6,427 nucleotides of DNA, taken from NCBI GenBank assembly GCA_023229725.1, contig JALNYR010000067.1, positions 3,123 through 9,549 of the forward strand, in the 5' to 3' direction. The first letter of the stretch is position 1. Each line of letters opens with the position of its first letter. The notes beneath the pieces were generated by a model. That model saw only the letters and a program-made list of their open reading frames with translations, was not told where the DNA came from and did not search any database. Position numbers and translations under genes: made by a program. Positions 4,563 through 6,427 of the stretch are shown piece by piece. The stretch is from Dehalococcoidia bacterium. Its GTDB lineage: Bacteria > Chloroflexota > Dehalococcoidia > GIF9 > AB-539-J10.

Positions 4563-4776
4563 CGGTGGCCTCCTCTCCAAGTGCAACCTCTCCGAGCGCA
4601 GCGCGAACCTCATTGAGCAGCCCGTCGACAGTCCCGCTGTACCAGTCGTAGTCCCAGTCGTCGCTGTTCGATGCGGTGTAGAGTCGGCCAAGCAAAGCCA
4701 GCACGCTATCCCGCTCCGCCGTCAGCCGCGTCACCTCGGCGAGCAGTGTTTCCACCAATCGCTCTCTCTCGCTCAC
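4552..4776 (-). CDS. Small coiled-coil protein with GTG start
   Basis: A 74-residue acidic protein: MSERERLVETLLAEVTRLTA then ERDSVLALLGRLYTASNS, an aromatic-acidic patch (DDWDYDWYSG), and VDGLLNEVRAALGEVALGEE. The first 33 residues have Leu/Val spacing typical of a coiled coil. The start is GTG at 4776 with a strong GAGGAGGGG site. The previous gene ends 16 nt before it, one of the few junctions here without overlap. Its frame stays open upstream as far as the point where the truncated loader gene loses similarity to its paralog, so removing one base would fuse the two. No partner is visible in the upstream cassette within the window. Function is unknown. Confidence 0.7.
   Translation of the reverse strand: MSERERLVETLLAEVTRLTAERDSVLALLGRLYTASNSDDWDYDWYSGTVDGLLNEVRAALGEVALGEEATDGQ
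4560..4574. repeat. 15-bp junction repeat, copy 1
   Basis: catcggtggcctcct is identical to 6081-6095: an AGGAGG site, spacer and ATG used before two different genes. Confidence 0.75.
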
Positions 4777-4792
4777 GTTCCCCTCCTCTTCG

Positions 4793-5107
4793 TTATTCGT
4801 GGCTGGCCGCCGTGCACCAAAATCGGCGACCAGCCCCTGGCTCGTGGTGCGCCGCCACGCTCTCGGCGCCGGTGAGTTCGTCCGGCCAGCGCAACCCTAT
4901 CGCTGCCTTGCGAATCTCCGCCGGTTTCGGGTAGAACGTGGCCGCAGCCAGCACCTGGACAGTCGCCGCCTGTAGCAGGTCGTCGGGTATATCGGCCAGG
5001 CATCGGCCGTAGATTTCCATGCCCAGGTCCGATGTGCGCTCCGCGTCTTTCGGCCACACCTGGCCGAGTATCGCGAACATTTTCGCAATCGCCTCACGTG
5101 TTGCCAT
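4793..5107 (-). CDS. Truncated helicase-loader-like protein, upstream cassette
   Basis: A 104-residue protein, paralogous without gaps to residues 1-83 of the 181-residue loader at 2800-3345 (WPKD, EIYG.CLADIPDDLLQAA, FYPKPAEIRKAAIGLRWPDELTGAE). After GAE the similarity ends and 21 unrelated residues lead to TAA. The conserved C-terminal domain of the family is missing. Compared with the paralog's GAGGCGTGG, this gene has GAGAGCGTGG: one extra base at about 4860-4864. Without it, the frame would read AEAW as in the paralog and run on into the next gene. It may be a broken loader, or an N-domain-only protein that still binds the initiator or helicase and acts as a modulator. ATG at 5107 has GAGGGGGG upstream and overlaps the initiator gene by 14 nt. 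Confidence 0.75.
   Translation of the reverse strand: MATREAIAKMFAILGQVWPKDAERTSDLGMEIYGRCLADIPDDLLQAATVQVLAAATFYPKPAEIRKAAIGLRWPDELTGAESVAAHHEPGAGRRFWCTAASHE
4941..4998. repeat. 58-bp perfect direct repeat inside the loader genes, copy 2
   Basis: Identical to 3179-3236. It lies in the truncated loader gene at the equivalent residues. Confidence 0.9.
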
Positions 5108-5918
5108 GGCCCCCCCTCTTCAGATATGCCTCGATAGCCGCCGTGCCGTACGACAGGCCGTTGCCGTTGCCCCCGGGCGACGCGCGCGCGCCTTTCGCCG
5201 GCACGCCCTGCGCGTACCATTCTGTCGCCCACGTCCAGGCGCCCGGGTTGTAGCCGCGTTCTACCCACGATTGGCGGCATAAACCTAGTTTGGCGGTATC
5301 CGGATTCTCTCCGAGCGCCTGAATCAGGCCGTCATAGAGCTCTATCGGCGGATAATGTTTCGCCCCTGTAGCCGCACGCGCAGCGATTATGGCCGGATGT
5401 TTGCTCCGAGGATCAGAACGGCGATTCGGGGCCGGTACTGGCTCGGGTTCGCGCCCTGGCGAACCCGATAGCTCTTCTACGGGTACGGGGATTGGGGACG
5501 GGGACGGGGACGGGGACGGGGACGGGGCAGACTTTTGCTCGTCTTTTGCTACAGGGTTTGCTAGAGTTTTGCCAGCCGATTTGCTAAGCCCGCCGCGCCG
5601 TCCGGCTTCGGCTCTTGCTTCCCTGGTGGCGCGCACATCGTCGCCCGTCGGGTTGTAGTCCAGGTAGTCGTGAATGACGTATCCGCTCGGCGCCTTTTCC
5701 CACAGATATACGTCGAGCAACCGTTCGGCTAAGCCCTGAGCATCGGCAACACCTGCCATCGCGGCGATAAGCGGCAACGCCTCGCCGGGCAGATACCCGT
5801 CCGTGAGTTGGCCGGCGGTGTAGGTCAGGCCGGCAAGGTACAAGTCCCGAGCATCGCGGCCGGCCGCGAGCACCTTCGGGTGCATGAAAAACTGGTCATC
5901 CAGTTTCACCCAGGACAT
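5094..5918 (-). CDS. Phage replication initiator (replisome-organiser N-terminal domain), upstream cassette
   Basis: A 274-residue protein. The N-terminal domain (1-90) has the pattern of phage replisome organisers: MSWVKLDDQFFMHPKVLAAG, ARDLYLAGLTYTAGQLTDGY, LAERLLDVYLWEKAPSGYVI and HDYLDYNPT. Next come a basic hinge (RATREARAEAGRRGGLSK), a Lys/Ala/Asn/Gln stretch (111-129), five Ser-Pro pairs (133-142) and a Pro-rich region. The C-terminal part (175-245) is helical and ends in ARASPGGNG (244-252) and AIEAYLK (261-267), shared with the other initiator although the N-terminal domains look unrelated. It probably binds the origin and recruits helicase. The Lys/Ala and Ser-Pro coding DNA holds the regular repeats annotated here. 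ATG at 5918 lies 3 nt after the zinc-ribbon gene's TAG, with GAGGAG across the stop. Confidence 0.8.
   Translation of the reverse strand: MSWVKLDDQFFMHPKVLAAGRDARDLYLAGLTYTAGQLTDGYLPGEALPLIAAMAGVADAQGLAERLLDVYLWEKAPSGYVIHDYLDYNPTGDDVRATREARAEAGRRGGLSKSAGKTLANPVAKDEQKSAPSPSPSPSPSPIPVPVEELSGSPGREPEPVPAPNRRSDPRSKHPAIIAARAATGAKHYPPIELYDGLIQALGENPDTAKLGLCRQSWVERGYNPGAWTWATEWYAQGVPAKGARASPGGNGNGLSYGTAAIEAYLKRGGHGNT
5487..5527 (+). repeat. GGGGAC tandem array with seven G-runs (potential G-quadruplex)
   Basis: Seven runs of four G start at 5487, 5494, 5500, 5506, 5512, 5518 and 5524. Five perfect GGGGAC units cover 5494-5523. The coding (minus) strand reads TCC CCG, giving the Ser-Pro linker. Four or more such runs with 2-3 nt loops meet the usual sequence rule for a G-quadruplex on the plus strand, which is the transcription template. 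Slippage by whole units would stay in frame. Confidence 0.85.
5534..5585. repeat. Iteron-like array TTTGCT x5 inside the upstream initiator gene; candidate origin element
   Basis: TTTGCT starts at 5534, 5545, 5557 and 5580, with TTTGCC at 5568. The spacing is 11, 12, 11 and 12 bp, close to one helical turn. Four of the five are followed by A. On the coding strand the motif (AGCAAA) falls in all three reading frames (EQK, VAK, LAN, GK, SK), so a repeated peptide cannot be the cause. The array is AT-richer than its surroundings and lies directly beside the GGGGAC array. By analogy with lambda O, whose iterons lie within the gene, these may be binding sites of the encoded initiator. Confidence 0.55.
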
Positions 5919-5961
5919 CCCCTACTCCTCTTCCACCGGCTCGTCGTCGAACGGCAGCGGC
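5916..5961. repeat. 46-bp perfect direct repeat, zinc-ribbon gene end and initiator start, copy 2
   Basis: Identical to 4175-4220; see that entry for the content. It lies at the same place in the upstream cassette. Confidence 0.9.
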
Positions 5962-6083
5962 TCAGCCCAGAATCCGCAACTCGCCTCCATGCCGGTCACG
6001 TAGCCCCAGTGCGCGCACTGGCCCCGCCCCGTGCCCCACGACGCGCGCCAGTGCGCGCACGTCTCGCAGCGTTCGTCAGTCAT
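5922..6083 (-). CDS. Four-cysteine zinc-ribbon-like small protein, upstream cassette
   Basis: A 53-residue paralog of the protein at 4181-4357: MTDERCETCAHW, then GQCAHWGYVTGMEASCGFW, then PLPFDDEPVEEE. Cys6, Cys9, Cys23 and Cys36 are conserved and could bind one metal ion. The middle loop is five residues shorter than in the paralog and differs in sequence, while both ends are the same. ATG at 6083 uses AGGAGG in a 15-bp stretch shared with 4560-4574, and overlaps the previous stop by 8 nt. In-frame upstream ATGs up to 6182 only read through the preceding gene. Its repeated place before an initiator suggests a linked role in replication; this is inference. Confidence 0.75.
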   Translation of the reverse strand: MTDERCETCAHWRASWGTGRGQCAHWGYVTGMEASCGFWAEPLPFDDEPVEEE

Positions 6084-6282
6084 CGGTGGCCTCCTTGCGC
6101 GTGTGCTCGAACAGCAAATCGCAGGCATACGCGAGCGCGTCGCATAAAGCCTCACACTCGTCCGGGTCGGCGTTGGGCTCATAGTTCACCGTGTCATTCC
6201 ACGCCAGCGCCGCCTGCACAACGGCGGCTTCTAAGTAAACCTGCTGTCGTTCTCGCTCATACTCAGCAGCCACACTTGTCAT
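6076..6282 (-). CDS. Small helical protein, member of the local paralog family
   Basis: A 68-residue acidic, helical protein: MTSVAAEYERERQQVYLEAA, VVQAALAWNDTVNYEPNADP, and DECEALCDALAYACDLLFEH followed by TRKEATDD. The LEAAVVQAALA segment matches LEAAIIQAALA of the gene at 4347-4562. The final helix aligns loosely with AVDALLAFL of that protein. Three cysteines (about residues 33-44) are not arranged like a known metal site. ATG at 6282 lies in the 38-bp junction repeat with GGAGGG upstream and overlaps the previous gene by 20 nt. The longer start at 6372 reads through that gene. Function is unknown. Confidence 0.7.
   Translation of the reverse strand: MTSVAAEYERERQQVYLEAAVVQAALAWNDTVNYEPNADPDECEALCDALAYACDLLFEHTRKEATDD
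6081..6095. repeat. 15-bp junction repeat, copy 2
   Basis: Identical to 4560-4574. Here it supplies the ribosome site and ATG of the zinc-ribbon gene, whereas copy 1 supplies those of a helical-protein gene. Confidence 0.75.
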
Positions 6283-6427
6283 CGGTGCCCTCCCCCAGGA
6301 ACGCGAGCAGCGCGTCGGCGGCGGCGTCGAGCCTTCGCTGTGCCGCATACCAGCCCTCTGGGTATCCATCACGCAGGCGCGCCTCTGCCAACACTGCGTC
6401 TACAAACTCGTCCCGCAGATCGTGTTC
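6263..6427 (-). CDS. Small helical protein, third local paralog, partial (N-terminus beyond the right edge)
   Basis: The frame is open from the right edge to TGA at 6263-6265 and gives 54 residues: EHDLRDEFVDAVLAEARLRD, GYPEGWYAAQRRLDAAADAL, LAFLGEGTDDKCGC. The stretch ADALLAFLGEGTD is almost the same as the end of the protein at 4347-4562, at both protein and DNA level (38-bp repeat). This frame and not the overlapping one (which reads MDTQRAG...) is the real gene, because it shares this conserved end. The CGC tail is extra relative to its paralog and comes from reading 20 nt into the next gene. The start is not in the window. It hints that the cassette pattern continues to the right. Confidence 0.7.
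   Translation of the reverse strand, partial: EHDLRDEFVDAVLAEARLRDGYPEGWYAAQRRLDAAADALLAFLGEGTDDKCGC
6280..6317. repeat. 38-bp direct repeat (one mismatch), copy 2
   Basis: Pairs with 4355-4392; 30 of its bases (6288-6317) are a perfect match to 4363-4392. Confidence 0.85.

Noticed and set aside
4773..5057. Minus-strand frame similar to the frame at 2951-3331 (both contain GRYTRRPATGGDCPGAGCG)
   Set aside because: The similarity is a by-product of the duplicated loader genes read in another frame. The loader frames carry the conserved family motifs. The GTGA formed by its stop at 4773 and the next start is probably coincidence.
5389..5658. Plus-strand ORF with a Gly-Asp repeat
   Set aside because: Antisense reading of the GGGGAC array within the initiator gene.
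1..6427. Promoters, terminators, tRNA genes or insertion sequences
   Set aside because: Gene junctions overlap or are separated by at most 16 nt, leaving no room for intergenic promoters or hairpin terminators; no tRNA-like fold, transposase or terminal inverted repeat was recognised.

Overview
This looks like a densely packed early or replication region of a tailed bacteriophage or prophage with high GC content. Every gene I accept lies on the minus strand, so transcription runs from the right edge to the left edge. I count 20 genes, two of them cut by the window ends. Of the 19 junctions, 16 overlap: eight by 4 nt (ATGA or GTGA), five by 11 nt, and one each by 8, 14 and 20 nt. The other three are separated by 3, 3 and 16 nt. 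This is one continuous operon with no internal promoter or terminator that I can see. The phage call rests on gene content: O/DnaD-type initiators, helicase-loader-like proteins, a phage PP-loop PAPS-reductase-like protein, a DUF559-like nuclease and many very small ORFs. GC-rich codon use, GTG starts and strong GGAGG ribosome sites suggest a GC-rich bacterial host. I cannot name the host.

Right part (about 2800-6427). Two tandem replication cassettes share one gene order: a small helical protein, a four-cysteine zinc-ribbon-like protein, a replication initiator and a helicase-loader-like protein. The upstream cassette is 6076-6282, 5922-6083, 5094-5918 and 4793-5107. The downstream cassette is 4347-4562, 4181-4357, 3335-4177 and 2800-3345, with a small coiled-coil gene (4552-4776) in front. 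The flanking genes are clear paralogs with blocks of perfect DNA identity (58, 46, 30 and 15 bp). The two initiators have unrelated N-terminal domains and share only a short C-terminal tail (ARASPGGNG then AIEA(W/Y)LK). The upstream loader copy is truncated after its N-terminal domain.

Each initiator gene carries, in its linker region, a cluster of short repeated DNA motifs followed by a hexanucleotide array. In the upstream initiator, TTTGCT occurs five times at 11-12 bp spacing in all three reading frames, followed by a GGGGAC array. In the downstream one, AGGTCCGG occurs three times at 11 and 22 bp spacing, followed by a TCTGAA array. As in phage lambda O, where the origin lies inside the initiator gene, these may be two different origins embedded in two different initiator genes. 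This is the most interesting observation in the window.

Middle part (1809-2803). Five very small to small unknown genes (129, 61, 50, 62 and 30 aa) are chained by 4-nt overlaps. The last encodes a single predicted membrane segment.

Left part (1-1812). In order of transcription: a PP-loop PAPS-reductase-like protein, a PD-(D/E)XK nuclease, a HigA-like XRE regulator without a HigB partner, a small CxxCH protein, and a coiled-coil protein that runs off the left edge. No tRNA, rRNA, CRISPR array, insertion sequence or terminator was recognised.
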